Under the pieces are notes generated by a model. The model searched no databases. It had not been told where the DNA came from and worked only from the letters and a program-made list of their open reading frames with translations. From Betaproteobacteria bacterium SCN1 (lineage in GTDB: Bacteria > Pseudomonadota > Gammaproteobacteria > Burkholderiales > Thiobacillaceae): 64,000 nucleotides of DNA. Position numbers and translations under genes: made by a program. This document shows, in pieces, positions 32,219 to 40,953 of the stretch (positions are counted from its first letter, which is position 1; the number at the start of each line of letters is the position of its first letter). The stretch covers positions 248,001 through 312,000 of the forward strand of contig WBSF01000009.1 of assembly GCA_008923315.1 (NCBI GenBank), in the 5' to 3' direction.

Positions 32219-33573
32219 GCCGGCTGCGCGCCGGCGGGGGCCGGATCGGCGGGTTTGCGCCGCTTGCGTTTGCGGCGCGACTTGGGGCCGCTGTCGGTCA
32301 GCAGCATGCCGGCGCGCGCGTCGTCGTCGGCGTCCTGGAAACGGGTCCACCAGTCGCCGAGTTCCGCATCGATTTCGCCGGCTTCGCAGCGCAGCAGCAG
32401 AAAATCGTAGGCGGCACGAAAGCGCGGGTGTTCCATCAGGCGGAAGGGCCGCTGGCCGCCGCGCTGGTCGAAGCGCGGCTGCAGCGCCCAGATCTCCTTC
32501 ATCATGCCGTCGTAGCGGCGCGGCACGGCCAGCTGGTTGCGCTGGGCGTCGAGTACGTCGTCCATGGCCTGGAACAGCGCGGGCTGCGGCTTTTCGCCCC
32601 CGGCCTCGATCGCGTGCCAGCGTTTCAGCACCTGCGGCCACAAGAGCGTGCCGAACAGGAAGGCCGGCGAAGACGGACGGTCGGCCTGGATGCGCGCGTC
32701 GGTGCTCTTCAGCGCCGCGGTGATGAAGCGCTCGCCGGCCGGGTCATCGAGAATGGCGTCGAGCAGCGGCAGCATGCCGTGATGGAGCCCTTCGGCGCGC
32801 AACTGATGCACGCCGCGCAGCGCGTGGCCGGACAGCAGCAGCTTCAGGGCCTCGTCGAAGATGCGCGCGCGCGGAATGTTGGCGAGCAGCGGCGCGAGCG
32901 TCGCCACCGGCGCGCGCGTCGCCTCGTCGATGCGGAAATCGAGCTTGGCGGCGAAGCGCGCCGCGCGCAGCATGCGCACCGGATCCTCGCGGTAGCGCGT
33001 CTCGGGATTGCCGATCATGCGCAGCACGCGCTGCCGGCAATCCTTCACGCCGCCGAAGTAGTCGTGGACTTCTTCGCGCGCGGGGTCGTAGTACAGCGCG
33101 TTGATCGTGAAGTCGCGCCGCGCGGCGTCGTCCGCCATGCTGCCGAATACATTGTCGGAGAGCAGGCGGCCGTGGGCATCGGTCGGGCGCTCGTCTTCGT
33201 CCTCCGCCTCCTTCTGGCCGTTGGCGCGGAAGGTGGTGACTTCGATGGTTTCGCGGCCGCACATCACATGCACGATCTGGAAGCGGCGGCCGATGATGCG
33301 CGAGCGCCGGAACAGCTTGCGCACCTGCTCCGGCGTCGCGTCTGTGGCCACGTCGAAATCCTTGGGCGACTTGTCGAGCAGAAGATCGCGCACCGCGCCG
33401 CCGACCACGTAGCCCTTGTGCCCGGAAGCCGACAGGGTTTCGCAGACCTTGAGCGCGCAGGCGTCGATGCGTTCGCGCGCGATGCCGTGCTCCGTGCGCG
33501 CCAGAATGCGCGCGTTCGCCCCGGAAACGGGACGCTTGCGACCGAAAACCTTGCTGATGATGCGGCGGATCAT
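32215..33573 (-). CDS. pcnB: Poly(A) polymerase I
   Basis: Adds 3' poly(A) tails that speed RNA decay; same superfamily as CCA-adding enzymes. The head domain has GYVVGGAVRDLLLDKSPKDFD with catalytic acids, then RRSRIIGRRFQIVHV, RRDFTINALYYDP and the neck motif REDPVRMLRAARFAAKLDF. A Lys/Arg-rich tail (PKSRRKRKRRKP) is typical of PcnB. The 452-residue form starts at the ATG shown; the frame stays open for over 1800 bases upstream, but that part is antisense or out-of-frame to the ABC genes. Confidence 0.95.
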   Translation of the reverse strand: MIRRIISKVFGRKRPVSGANARILARTEHGIARERIDACALKVCETLSASGHKGYVVGGAVRDLLLDKSPKDFDVATDATPEQVRKLFRRSRIIGRRFQIVHVMCGRETIEVTTFRANGQKEAEDEDERPTDAHGRLLSDNVFGSMADDAARRDFTINALYYDPAREEVHDYFGGVKDCRQRVLRMIGNPETRYREDPVRMLRAARFAAKLDFRIDEATRAPVATLAPLLANIPRARIFDEALKLLLSGHALRGVHQLRAEGLHHGMLPLLDAILDDPAGERFITAALKSTDARIQADRPSSPAFLFGTLLWPQVLKRWHAIEAGGEKPQPALFQAMDDVLDAQRNQLAVPRRYDGMMKEIWALQPRFDQRGGQRPFRLMEHPRFRAAYDFLLLRCEAGEIDAELGDWWTRFQDADDDARAGMLLTDSGPKSRRKRKRRKPADPAPAGAQPA

Positions 33574-33610
33574 GAAGTGCGCGCAGGGGCTGGGGTGAAT
33601 CAACCCCTGG

Positions 33611-33616
33611 ATTATA
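33611..33616 (-). promoter_or_regulatory. Possible -10 element for pcnB-folK
   Basis: A minus-strand TATAAT contains the TAA stop of the ABC ATPase gene and lies 37 bases before the pcnB start. A CAGGGG/CCCCTG stem can form in the short leader. No good -35 box is seen. Confidence 0.35.
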
Positions 33617-34343
33617 CAGGCTGGCCCGGCGCGCCCCGCGACCAGAGCGTGGCCGTACCCGGACCGTACAGCGTCTCCAGCGCTTCGGGCGAAAGCAGTT
33701 CGGCGGGCGTGCCCAGCCGCCAGCCGCTGCCGTACAGGAACAGCAGGCGGTCGCAATGGCCGGCCGCCCAGTTGGGGTCGTGCAGGGTCAGTGCGATCGC
33801 CGCCCCGCGGTTCGCCTCGGCCCGCGTCCAGCGCAGCAGCGCGGCCTGATGCGCGGGGTCGAGAAAGGTCATCGGCTCGTCCAGCAGCACCACGCCGGCG
33901 GCCTGCGCGGCCAGCTGTGCCAGCCGTGCGCGCTGGCGTTCCCCGCCCGACAGCGTGTCGAGCCGGCGCAGCGCCAGTGCGCCCAGCTCCCAGGCCGTCA
34001 GCCAGGGCGCGACATTGGGCCTTGCCTCGCCGTGGGGAAAGCGGCCCAGCGCCACGTATTCGGCCACGCTGCCGAAATAGCCGCCCGTGTCGTCCTGCGG
34101 CAGGAGCGCCACATAGCGCGCCCGTTCGAGTGGGGCGAGCTGCGCCACCGGCAGGCCGTCGAGTTCGACGGTGCCGCCGGCCGGATCGGACAGTCCGGCC
34201 AGCGCCGCGAGCAGTGTCGATTTGCCCGTACCGTTGGCGCCGAGGATACCGAGTACCTCGCCGGGTTCGAGGGTGAGATCGAGCGCGTCGAGCAGCGTGC
34301 GGGGGCCGGCCTGGAGTGTCAATGTGCGGGCAGTGAGTCGCAT
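33612..34343 (-). CDS. ABC transporter ATP-binding protein (cobalamin/iron-chelate type)
   Basis: ATPase of the FecCD-type importer group. Walker A is GANGTGKST (near residue 36), the signature is LSGGERQRARLAQL, Walker B is GVVLLDEPMTFLD, and the switch His is in ALTLHDPNW. Length 243. It follows the permease by nine bases. No periplasmic binding protein or outer-membrane receptor is encoded in the window, so the substrate (cobalamin, haem or ferric chelate) cannot be assigned. Confidence 0.9.
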   Translation of the reverse strand: MRLTARTLTLQAGPRTLLDALDLTLEPGEVLGILGANGTGKSTLLAALAGLSDPAGGTVELDGLPVAQLAPLERARYVALLPQDDTGGYFGSVAEYVALGRFPHGEARPNVAPWLTAWELGALALRRLDTLSGGERQRARLAQLAAQAAGVVLLDEPMTFLDPAHQAALLRWTRAEANRGAAIALTLHDPNWAAGHCDRLLFLYGSGWRLGTPAELLSPEALETLYGPGTATLWSRGAPGQPV

Positions 34344-34352
34344 GGGCCGGTC

Positions 34353-35279
34353 TCAGGGTTTGCGCAACAGCCAGAGCATGACCGGTACGCCGATCAGGGC
34401 GGTAAGCACGCCCACCGGCAACTCGCGCGGGTCGAGCGCGGTGCGCGCGAGCGCGTCGGCGAGCACGAGCAGACTGCCGCCGGCCAGCGCGGCGGCAGGC
34501 AGCAGGACGCGATGGCTGACGAGACCGATCCGGCGCAGGGCGTGCGGAACCATCAGACCGACGAAACCGATGCTGCCGGCCTGGGCGACGACGAGTGCGG
34601 TGCACAGTCCGGCGAGCGCGAACAGCAGCCAGCGCGTGGGCGCGACGGCAACGCCCAGCGAAGCCGCCTTGAGCGGAGAGAGCTGGAGCACGTCGAGCCG
34701 GTGCGCCAGTGCGGCGGCGGCGAGGGTGGCCGTGACGAGCGCCGCCCACAGCAGGCCGGGCCGGCCGGCCCAGGCGAGATCGCCCATCAGGAAGAACAGC
34801 ATGCCGGGCAGGCGTTCGGCGGGTGCGACCGAGAGCACCAGCGAGATCAACGCGCCGAAGCCGGCGGCGAGCATGACACCGGCGAGCAGGAGCGGTGTGT
34901 GGTCGCGTGCGAGCATGCGGCCGCCGAGGGCGGCGGCAAGCGCCAGCGCGAGGAGGCTGCCGGCGAAGGCGAGCAGGGACACCCAGGGCCAGGCGAGCCC
35001 GGCCGCCATGCCGAGCAGCGCGGCGAATCCGGCGCCGCCGGAGGCGCCGATCAGATAGGGCTCGGCGAGCGGGTTGCGGAACAGGGTTTGCATCAGCACG
35101 CCGGCCAGCGCCAGCAGGCCACCGCAGGCGAATGCGGCGGCGACGCGCGGGCCGCGCAGCTCGGTCAGGATCTGCAGCGCGAGTTCGCGGTCGTCCGGCA
35201 GTGCGCCGATGGCGAGCCCGAGTGCGAGTGTGACGGGCGCCAGCAGCGCCAGGGCCAGCAGCTTGCGCGTCGCGTTCAG
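34353..35279 (-). CDS. FecCD-family ABC transporter permease
   Basis: Multi-helix importer subunit. [20 protein letters not shown] followed by [20 protein letters not shown] is the classic start of BtuC/FecC/FecD permeases, and [20 protein letters not shown] near the C-terminus is the coupling-helix region. The first ATG in frame (35099) would remove about 60 conserved residues, including the first helix. No ATG, GTG or TTG exists between it and the previous stop except a GTG next to it; the best start is a CTG overlapping the cyclophilin TGA, giving 308 residues. This start is my inference. Confidence 0.82.
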   Translation of the reverse strand: MNATRKLLALALLAPVTLALGLAIGALPDDRELALQILTELRGPRVAAAFACGGLLALAGVLMQTLFRNPLAEPYLIGASGGAGFAALLGMAAGLAWPWVSLLAFAGSLLALALAAALGGRMLARDHTPLLLAGVMLAAGFGALISLVLSVAPAERLPGMLFFLMGDLAWAGRPGLLWAALVTATLAAAALAHRLDVLQLSPLKAASLGVAVAPTRWLLFALAGLCTALVVAQAGSIGFVGLMVPHALRRIGLVSHRVLLPAAALAGGSLLVLADALARTALDPRELPVGVLTALIGVPVMLWLLRKP

Positions 35280-35941
35280 GGCGTGCCGCTCTGCGCGGGG
35301 ACAACGGATGCGACCGGCAGCACGCGCACGTGGCGCATGATAACGGGCTCGCGCGGCACGTCGTCGTGCGGGCCGGCCCGGCCGCGCGGCACGGCGACGA
35401 TGGCGTCGGCGACATCCATGCCGTCCACGACCTTGCCGAATACGGCGTAGCCCCAGCCCTCGACGCTCTTGCCGCGATGGTTCAGCGCGTAGTTGTCGGC
35501 CACGTTGATGAAAAACTGCGAAGTGGCGGAATGCGGGTCCATCGTGCGCGCCATCGCCAGCGTGCCGCGCAGGTTTCTGAGGCCGTTGTCGGCTTCGTTG
35601 GGGATGGCGGCTCGGTTCGGCTTTTCGGCCATGTCGGGGGTCATGCCGCCGCCCTGGATCATGAAGCCGGGGATGACGCGGTGGAAGATCAGCCCGTCGT
35701 AAAACCCGGCGTTCGCGTAGTCCAGAAAATTTTGCGTGGTTTGCGGCGCATTGCCGGGAAAGAGTTCGACGGTGATGTTGCCCTTGCTGGTTTCGATCAG
35801 TACGCGCGGATTCGGTGGCTGGCCGGGCGCCGGTTCGGTGGAGGCGGTCTGTTTGCCGGGTTCGCCCGCGCCGCAGGCGGCGATGCCGAGAACGAGCAGA
35901 CAGACGGACAGTGTGGCGGTCAGGGAAACGGGACGGGCCAT
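35276..35941 (-). CDS. Cyclophilin-type peptidyl-prolyl isomerase lipoprotein
   Basis: Exported PPIase of 221 residues. The N-terminus is a lipoprotein signal ending in the lipobox IAAC at about residue 23. The cyclophilin fold shows [30 protein letters not shown], a [20 protein letters not shown] core and [11 protein letters not shown]. It should help folding of periplasmic proteins. Its stop overlaps the proposed CTG start of the ABC permease. Confidence 0.92.
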   Translation of the reverse strand: MARPVSLTATLSVCLLVLGIAACGAGEPGKQTASTEPAPGQPPNPRVLIETSKGNITVELFPGNAPQTTQNFLDYANAGFYDGLIFHRVIPGFMIQGGGMTPDMAEKPNRAAIPNEADNGLRNLRGTLAMARTMDPHSATSQFFINVADNYALNHRGKSVEGWGYAVFGKVVDGMDVADAIVAVPRGRAGPHDDVPREPVIMRHVRVLPVASVVPAQSGTP

Positions 35942-35974
35942 GGGGGGCGGGATCGCGAAATGGAAAGCGCCATT

Positions 35975-36823
35975 CTACGGGTGGGCGGCCGGCCCGGAAA
36001 ACGCTTCGAACAGATGCGCCGCGTTACCGTGCAGCAGGCGGTCGCGGAGATCGGACGGCAGCGTGGCGGTCCAGGCGCGGATGACATCGACGACTTCACC
36101 GTAATGCCGCCAGCGATGGGTGCTGAAGCTGTCCACCGCGACCAGGAAACGGTCGGGGTGGCGCTTGAACAGGGCGTGCCATTCGGGCCGCAGGTGGCCG
36201 TCCGGCGCGATACGTTCGTCGCGTACCGAGGTGTCGATCCACAGGTTCGCATAGCGGGCCAGCATCGGTTCGAGCGCACCGGGACGCGGGTCGGTACCGA
36301 GGTGTGCCCACAGTACGCGCAGCTTCGGCGCGATCTCGAAGGCACGCGTCACGACCGCCGCGTCGCCGTGCAGCAGCAGGACCAGACGGTGCGCGTCGGC
36401 AAGCCTCACCAGTGCCTCGAACACGGGGGCCCGGGCATCGGCGGCAAAGAGATGCAGCTCGCCGAGTGCGGCCCAGCGCCCGTTTTCCAGCATGGCCGCG
36501 ATCCGCGCGGGCAGGGTGGCATCGTGAACCCAGTTGCCTTTGTGGGTGCCCTCGGCATAAGCGCCGAGCACGGGCAGGATACGGTCCGGCGCGTGCCGGT
36601 AAAGGGTCTGCGCGAGTTCAGGGGGAGTGCCCGTCACGACCATGCGCTGTACGCCGGCGGCATCGAGCGTGGCCAGAATGGCCGCCGGTCCGAATGCCAG
36701 ACTGTCGGCGTAGGTGTAGTGCGCGTGCGCATCGATCATCGGCGCGGGCGGACCGGCCGCGGCGCTGGCATGCAGTAGGCCGGCCAGCATGCAGGCCAGG
36801 CCGGTGCGCTGCCATTCAGGCAT
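35975..36823 (-). CDS. Exported amidohydrolase-like protein
   Basis: A 282-residue protein with a signal peptide (MPEWQRTGLACMLAGLLHAS) and an HxH metal motif in MIDAHAHYTY at the start of the mature part, as in the TatD/amidohydrolase-2 superfamily. LLLHGDAAVV and VLWAHLGTDPRPG give further candidate metal ligands, and a late FLVAVDSFS carries the expected Asp. Periplasmic location is unusual for TatD-type nucleases, so the substrate is open. It overlaps ccoS by eight bases. Confidence 0.72.
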   Translation of the reverse strand: MPEWQRTGLACMLAGLLHASAAAGPPAPMIDAHAHYTYADSLAFGPAAILATLDAAGVQRMVVTGTPPELAQTLYRHAPDRILPVLGAYAEGTHKGNWVHDATLPARIAAMLENGRWAALGELHLFAADARAPVFEALVRLADAHRLVLLLHGDAAVVTRAFEIAPKLRVLWAHLGTDPRPGALEPMLARYANLWIDTSVRDERIAPDGHLRPEWHALFKRHPDRFLVAVDSFSTHRWRHYGEVVDVIRAWTATLPSDLRDRLLHGNAAHLFEAFSGPAAHP

Positions 36824-37001
36824 CGGGAGCGTCCTTGTCCCGGGGCTTCGCGGGCGGCGGCCGGTCGTCGTCCATGAGTACGCTGTGCGCGGGGCCTTCC
36901 AGATCGTCGAACTGGCCGTGTTTGGCGGCCCACAGCAGCACCCAGGCAATGCCGCCGACGACCAGCAGACTGACGGGAATGAGAAGGAGCAGGATATCCA
37001 T
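36816..37001 (-). CDS. ccoS: Cytochrome oxidase maturation protein CcoS
   Basis: A 61-residue protein with one N-terminal membrane helix (about residues 2-24) followed by WAAKHGQFDDLEGPAHSVLM, the motif that defines CcoS. It is needed for cofactor insertion into cbb3-type oxidases. It sits eight bases after ccoI, its usual partner. The frame is open further upstream, but this ATG gives the family N-terminus. Confidence 0.92.
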   Translation of the reverse strand: MDILLLLIPVSLLVVGGIAWVLLWAAKHGQFDDLEGPAHSVLMDDDRPPPAKPRDKDAPDA

Positions 37002-37009
37002 GGGGTGCG

Positions 37010-39487
37010 TCAGCGCGGAACGGCCGCCGCTTCGCGGACGGGCGGCGGCGCGACCGGTTTGAAGTCGGACAGGCGCAGGGCGTTCAGTACGACCAGCAGC
37101 GAGCTGGCCGACATGCCGATGCCGGCGATCCACGGCGTGACGTGACCGAGCGCGGCGGCGGGAATGGCGACGAGGTTGTAGCCGAGCGCCCAGCCGAGGT
37201 TTTCGCGGATGATCTTCTGCGTCTTGCGCGCAAGCGCCACGCCCTCGGCCAGCGTGGCGAAGCGGTTGCCGAGCATGACCATGTCGGCGGCGGCCTGGGC
37301 GACGTCGGCACCTTCACCCATGGCGATGGATACCTGGGCGCCGGCCAGCACCGGCGCATCGTTGATGCCGTCGCCGACCATCGCGACGATGCGGCCCCGG
37401 GCCTGCAGCGCCTTGACGTAGGCGAGCTTGTCCTCGGGCAGCGCGCCGGCGCGCCAGTCGTCGATGCCGAATTGTGCCGCGGCGGCGCGCACGGCGGGTT
37501 CGGCGTCGCCTGAAAGCAGATGCAGGCGGAGACCCTGCGCGGCGAGCGTGGCGAGCGCGGCGGCGGCGTCCGGACGGGGCGTGTCGGCCAGCGCGAACCA
37601 GGCGAGGGTCCGTCCGTCCCGGGCCAGCGCGATCCAGCTCGCATCGCCGTCGGCATCGGGCGGCACGGCATCCGGGGCGGCAAAGCGCGGTGCCCCCAGT
37701 TTGTAATGACATGCGCCGATGCGGCCCTCGACACCCAGACCGGGCGTGTTGCGCAGGTCAGTGGCGTGAATGTCGGTGGCAACGCCTTCCCGCAGAGCAC
37801 GGGCGATGGGGTGCTCGGAACCGGTTTCGAGGGCGGCGGCAAGTACGCGGACCGCATCGGCATCACGGCCGTCCACGGTCACGACGCGCCGTACGGACAG
37901 GCGGCCCAGGGTCAGCGTGCCGGTCTTGTCGAGCACGAGATCGGTGGCGCGCGCCAGCGTTTCCAGCGCGTGCCCGCGCGTGGTCAGGAGACCGAGCCGG
38001 GTCAGGCGGCCGGTCCCGGTGGTCAGCGCAGCCGGCGTGGCGAGGCCGAGCGCGCAGGGGCAGGTGACGACCAGCACCGAGACCACGATCCACAGCGCGC
38101 GCGACGGGTCGATGACATACCATGCCGCGCCGACGAGCGCGGTGATGACGAGCAGCAGGCCGACGAACCAGGCGGCGGCACGGTCGGCGAGCTGGCCGAT
38201 GCGCGGTTTTTCGCTCTGTGCGCGGTCGAGCAGGCGCACGATGGCGGCGAGCCGGGTATCGGCACCGAGCTTTTCCACTTTCACGATCAGTGGACTGGCC
38301 TGGTTGAGACTGCCGCCGACCACGCGCGCGTGACGCGTTTTGGTGACCGGCAGCGATTCGCCGGTGAGCATGGCCTCCGACACGGCGCTGTCGCCTTCGA
38401 CGACGATGCCGTCGGCGGGCAGCGTCTCGCCCGGCCGCACCAGTACATGGTCGCCGACCGCCAGCCGTGCGACCGGCACCTGCGTTTCGTCGCGTGCCGG
38501 CCAGTTCGGCAGATGCGTGGCGATGGCGGGTATCAGCTTGACCAGTTCCTCTACCGCCGCACCGGCGCGGCGGCGCGCGTTCATTTCGAGAAAGCGCCCG
38601 GTGAGCAGCAGGAAGACGAACATCGTGACCGAGTCGTAATAGACCTCGCCGTGGCCGGAGAAGGTGCTGTATACGCTCGCCGCGAAGGCGGTGCCGACAC
38701 CCAGCGCCACCGGCACGTCCATGCCCAGCGTGCGCCGCCTGAAATCGCGCCAGGCGCCGATGAAGAAGGGCCAGGCCGAATACAGCACCACCGGGATCGT
38801 GAGCACGAGGCTCGCCCAGCTCATCAGCCGGCGGATATCGTCGGTCATGTCGGTCGCGGTGTAGGTCGGCAGTGCGTACATCATCACCTGCATCATGCCC
38901 AGCCCGGCGATGGCCAGCCGCTTGATCGCGGTGTTGCGTTCGCGCGCATGGATCTCGTCCGAGCGACCGGGATCGAAAGGGTGTGCGATGTAGCCGATGT
39001 CGGATACGGCCTTGAGGATCGAAGAGAGCGCGATGCGGCTGTTGTCCCAGCGCACGCGCGCACGCCGGGTGGCGTAGTTGATCTCGACCGAGAGCACGCC
39101 GGGCAGGGCGGCGATGTGGCGTTCGTTCAGCCAGATGCAGGCGGCGCAGACGATGTTTTCCAGGATCAGCGCGGCCTCGCGGATGTTTTCCGCTTCGGTT
39201 TTCACGAAGCTTTCCTGGATTTCAGGCAGGTCATAGAGCCCGAGCTGGGCGAGTTCGGCTTCTGCCTGCTGCGGCGTCGCCGGCAGTGCGGTGCGGTGGG
39301 TGTAGTACGCGCCCTGGCCGCTGTCTATGATGGTCTGCGCGACGGCCTGGCAGCCGCGACAACAGGCGGCGTGCGTTTCGCTTTCATGGTGGATCGGATA
39401 GGCCGCGCCGTCCGGCACGGGCAGGCCGCAGTGAAAGCAGGCCGAAAAAGAAGGGGCGTTCATGAGCCGTTCGGAGGAATCGCTCAT
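37010..39487 (-). CDS. ccoI: Copper-transporting P-type ATPase (CcoI/FixI type)
   Basis: Exports copper for assembly of cbb3-type cytochrome oxidase. The N-terminus has FHCGLPVP and ACCRGCQ cysteines and an HMA domain with CAAC. The P-type core shows LTGESLP, TCPCALGLATP (metal-binding CPC), DKTGTLT, GSEHPIA and GDGINDAPVLAG. Length is 825 residues from the first ATG; an ATG eight codons later (39463) is possible. Genes for the oxidase itself (ccoNOP) and for ccoG/ccoH are not in this window, so ccoI-ccoS stands apart from its usual cluster. Confidence 0.93.
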   Translation of the reverse strand: MSDSSERLMNAPSFSACFHCGLPVPDGAAYPIHHESETHAACCRGCQAVAQTIIDSGQGAYYTHRTALPATPQQAEAELAQLGLYDLPEIQESFVKTEAENIREAALILENIVCAACIWLNERHIAALPGVLSVEINYATRRARVRWDNSRIALSSILKAVSDIGYIAHPFDPGRSDEIHARERNTAIKRLAIAGLGMMQVMMYALPTYTATDMTDDIRRLMSWASLVLTIPVVLYSAWPFFIGAWRDFRRRTLGMDVPVALGVGTAFAASVYSTFSGHGEVYYDSVTMFVFLLLTGRFLEMNARRRAGAAVEELVKLIPAIATHLPNWPARDETQVPVARLAVGDHVLVRPGETLPADGIVVEGDSAVSEAMLTGESLPVTKTRHARVVGGSLNQASPLIVKVEKLGADTRLAAIVRLLDRAQSEKPRIGQLADRAAAWFVGLLLVITALVGAAWYVIDPSRALWIVVSVLVVTCPCALGLATPAALTTGTGRLTRLGLLTTRGHALETLARATDLVLDKTGTLTLGRLSVRRVVTVDGRDADAVRVLAAALETGSEHPIARALREGVATDIHATDLRNTPGLGVEGRIGACHYKLGAPRFAAPDAVPPDADGDASWIALARDGRTLAWFALADTPRPDAAAALATLAAQGLRLHLLSGDAEPAVRAAAAQFGIDDWRAGALPEDKLAYVKALQARGRIVAMVGDGINDAPVLAGAQVSIAMGEGADVAQAAADMVMLGNRFATLAEGVALARKTQKIIRENLGWALGYNLVAIPAAALGHVTPWIAGIGMSASSLLVVLNALRLSDFKPVAPPPVREAAAVPR

Positions 39488-39530
39488 GAAACGCCCCGAG
39501 GGAGGACGCTACAACACGGCAGGCCCAGGA

Positions 39531-39558
39531 GAGATATTGATCCTGCCGCAAACGTCAA
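39531..39558 (-). promoter_or_regulatory. Possible promoter for ccoI-ccoS
   Basis: On the minus strand TTGACG and TATCTC are 16 bases apart, ending 43 bases before the ccoI start. An overlapping CGGCAGG/CCTGCCG inverted repeat could instead act as a terminator after ompW. I looked for an FNR box (TTGAT-N4-ATCAA), expected for this gene, and did not find one. Confidence 0.3.
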
Positions 39559-39577
39559 ACCGGTATGCGCCAGGGCC

Positions 39578-40156
39578 TCAGAAACGGAAGCCGTAGCCGA
39601 TGCCCCAGACCAGGGGATCGATGTTGAGTGTGGTGAGCTTGGCACCGCCCGCCTTGACGTCGGTTTCGATCCAGATTTTCTTGACGTCGAGATTGAGGTA
39701 GCCATTCTTTGTGATTGCGATGTCCACGCCGGCCTGCACGGCGCCGCCGAAGCTGTTCTTGTCCACGCTCAGGCCGGGTGCGAGATCGACATTATAGAAG
39801 CGCGTGTAGTTCACCCCGGCGCCGACATAGGGCTTGATCGTCGGCGTCGCATCGAAGTGGTACTGCACGGTCAGGGTCGGGGGCAGGTGATTGAGCTTGC
39901 CGAGGCTGGCACCGCCCAGCGTCACTTCGTGGCGGGCCGTGCCGAGGATCAGTTCCACGCCGATGTTCGGATTGACGAAATAGGTGAAGTCGACTTCAGG
40001 CACCCATTCCTTGGACACGTCCAGGCCGGGCAGGCTGGGAGATGTGCTGACGTCCGGCGCCACCTGGATGGCACGCACGCGCATCATCCAGTCCTCTGCA
40101 TGGGCAAAGCTGGGCAGGGTTGTGATCAGGGCCGCTGCGATCAGGGTTTTTTTCAT
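39578..40156 (-). CDS. ompW: OmpW family outer membrane protein
   Basis: An eight-stranded outer-membrane barrel of 192 residues with a signal peptide ending AHA (residues 1-20). WMMRVRAIQVAPD, LTYFVNP-like strands, HHLPPTLTVQYHF-type segments and the terminal aromatic GYGFRF match the family. OmpW proteins are small channels for hydrophobic molecules. It precedes ccoI on the same strand and is divergent from aat. Confidence 0.9.
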   Translation of the reverse strand: MKKTLIAAALITTLPSFAHAEDWMMRVRAIQVAPDVSTSPSLPGLDVSKEWVPEVDFTYFVNPNIGVELILGTARHEVTLGGASLGKLNHLPPTLTVQYHFDATPTIKPYVGAGVNYTRFYNVDLAPGLSVDKNSFGGAVQAGVDIAITKNGYLNLDVKKIWIETDVKAGGAKLTTLNIDPLVWGIGYGFRF

Positions 40157-40251
40157 GGTTTCTTATCCTCTCTATTCTCTAAAAAGATATGCATATCATA
40201 ATGTTTTCAAAGCGCGGCGCAAGCAAAATCCGGATTCGGCTACCATGAGGC
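40157..40251. promoter_or_regulatory. Divergent ompW/aat control region with palindrome
   Basis: This AT-rich gap holds the 12-base palindrome GATATGCATATC (40186-40197) followed by CATAAT, a -10-like sequence toward aat; on the other strand TATGAT and TTTTTAGAG run toward ompW. The palindrome could be an operator. No recognised regulator site was matched. Confidence 0.4.
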
Positions 40252-40953
40252 ATGAAAGACTGTCTCGAAAACACGACATTCGTGTCGTGTTTCCCGCCGC
40301 TCGATACCGCGCTGGCCGACCCCAACGGTCTGCTGGCGATGGGCGGCGATCTGGGGCTGGAACGGCTGCTCGATGCCTACCGGCACGGGATATTTCCCTG
40401 GTTCAATCCCGGCGAACCCATCCTGTGGTGGAGCCCCGACCCGCGCATGGTGCTGGAGCCGGGCCGGGTGCGCGTGACGCGTTCGCTGGCCAAACGTCTG
40501 CGCAACAGCGGGATCGAACTGCGGGTCGATACTGCCTTCGTCGAGGTCATGCGCGCCTGCGCCGCCCCGCGCCCGGGGGCGGACGGTACCTGGATATCGC
40601 CTGCCATGATCGCGGCGTATACCCGCCTCTTCGAGGCGGGCTATGCGCATTCGATCGAGAGCTGGCGCGGGGGCCGGCTGGTCGGCGGCCTCTACGGCGT
40701 GGCCATCGGCCGGATGTTCTACGGAGAATCCATGTTCAGCCGTGAATCCGATGCGTCCAAGATCGCACTGGTGCGGCTTTGCCGCCAGCTTGCCCGATGG
40801 GAATTCGGGCTCGTGGACTGCCAGATGGAGACGGCGCATCTCGCGAGCCTGGGCGCGCGCACCATGCCGCGCCCGGCATTCGCGGCGCGGCTGGCGGAAT
40901 TGGTACACTTGCCGCATCGACCCGGCCCCTGGAGTTTCGATGCATCCGACTGA
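40252..40953 (+). CDS. aat: Leucyl/phenylalanyl-tRNA-protein transferase
   Basis: Adds Leu or Phe to the N-terminus of proteins that begin with Arg or Lys, marking them for ClpS-ClpAP. [21 protein letters not shown] and [20 protein letters not shown] are the family signature; [19 protein letters not shown] is also present. Length 233. The end overlaps the ate start by 14 bases, joining two N-degron transferases in one unit. Confidence 0.97.
   Translation: MKDCLENTTFVSCFPPLDTALADPNGLLAMGGDLGLERLLDAYRHGIFPWFNPGEPILWWSPDPRMVLEPGRVRVTRSLAKRLRNSGIELRVDTAFVEVMRACAAPRPGADGTWISPAMIAAYTRLFEAGYAHSIESWRGGRLVGGLYGVAIGRMFYGESMFSRESDASKIALVRLCRQLARWEFGLVDCQMETAHLASLGARTMPRPAFAARLAELVHLPHRPGPWSFDASD

Noticed and set aside
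32215-35415. Apparent 1066-residue fusion ending in poly(A) polymerase
   Set aside because: Only the last 452 residues are PcnB; the rest is Arg/Ala/Pro-rich out-of-frame reading of the ABC transporter genes, which have their own intact frames.
35279-35976. Cobalamin riboswitch upstream of the FecCD-type transporter
   Set aside because: The permease directly follows the cyclophilin gene with no leader, and no B12-box-like sequence was seen.
39531-39562. FNR/Anr box upstream of ccoI
   Set aside because: TTGAC and ATCAA half-sites exist but are 12 bases apart instead of 4.
37520-40201. 893-codon plus-strand open frame opposite ccoI and ompW
   Set aside because: Composition of an antisense shadow; ccoI shows all P-type ATPase motifs on the other strand.
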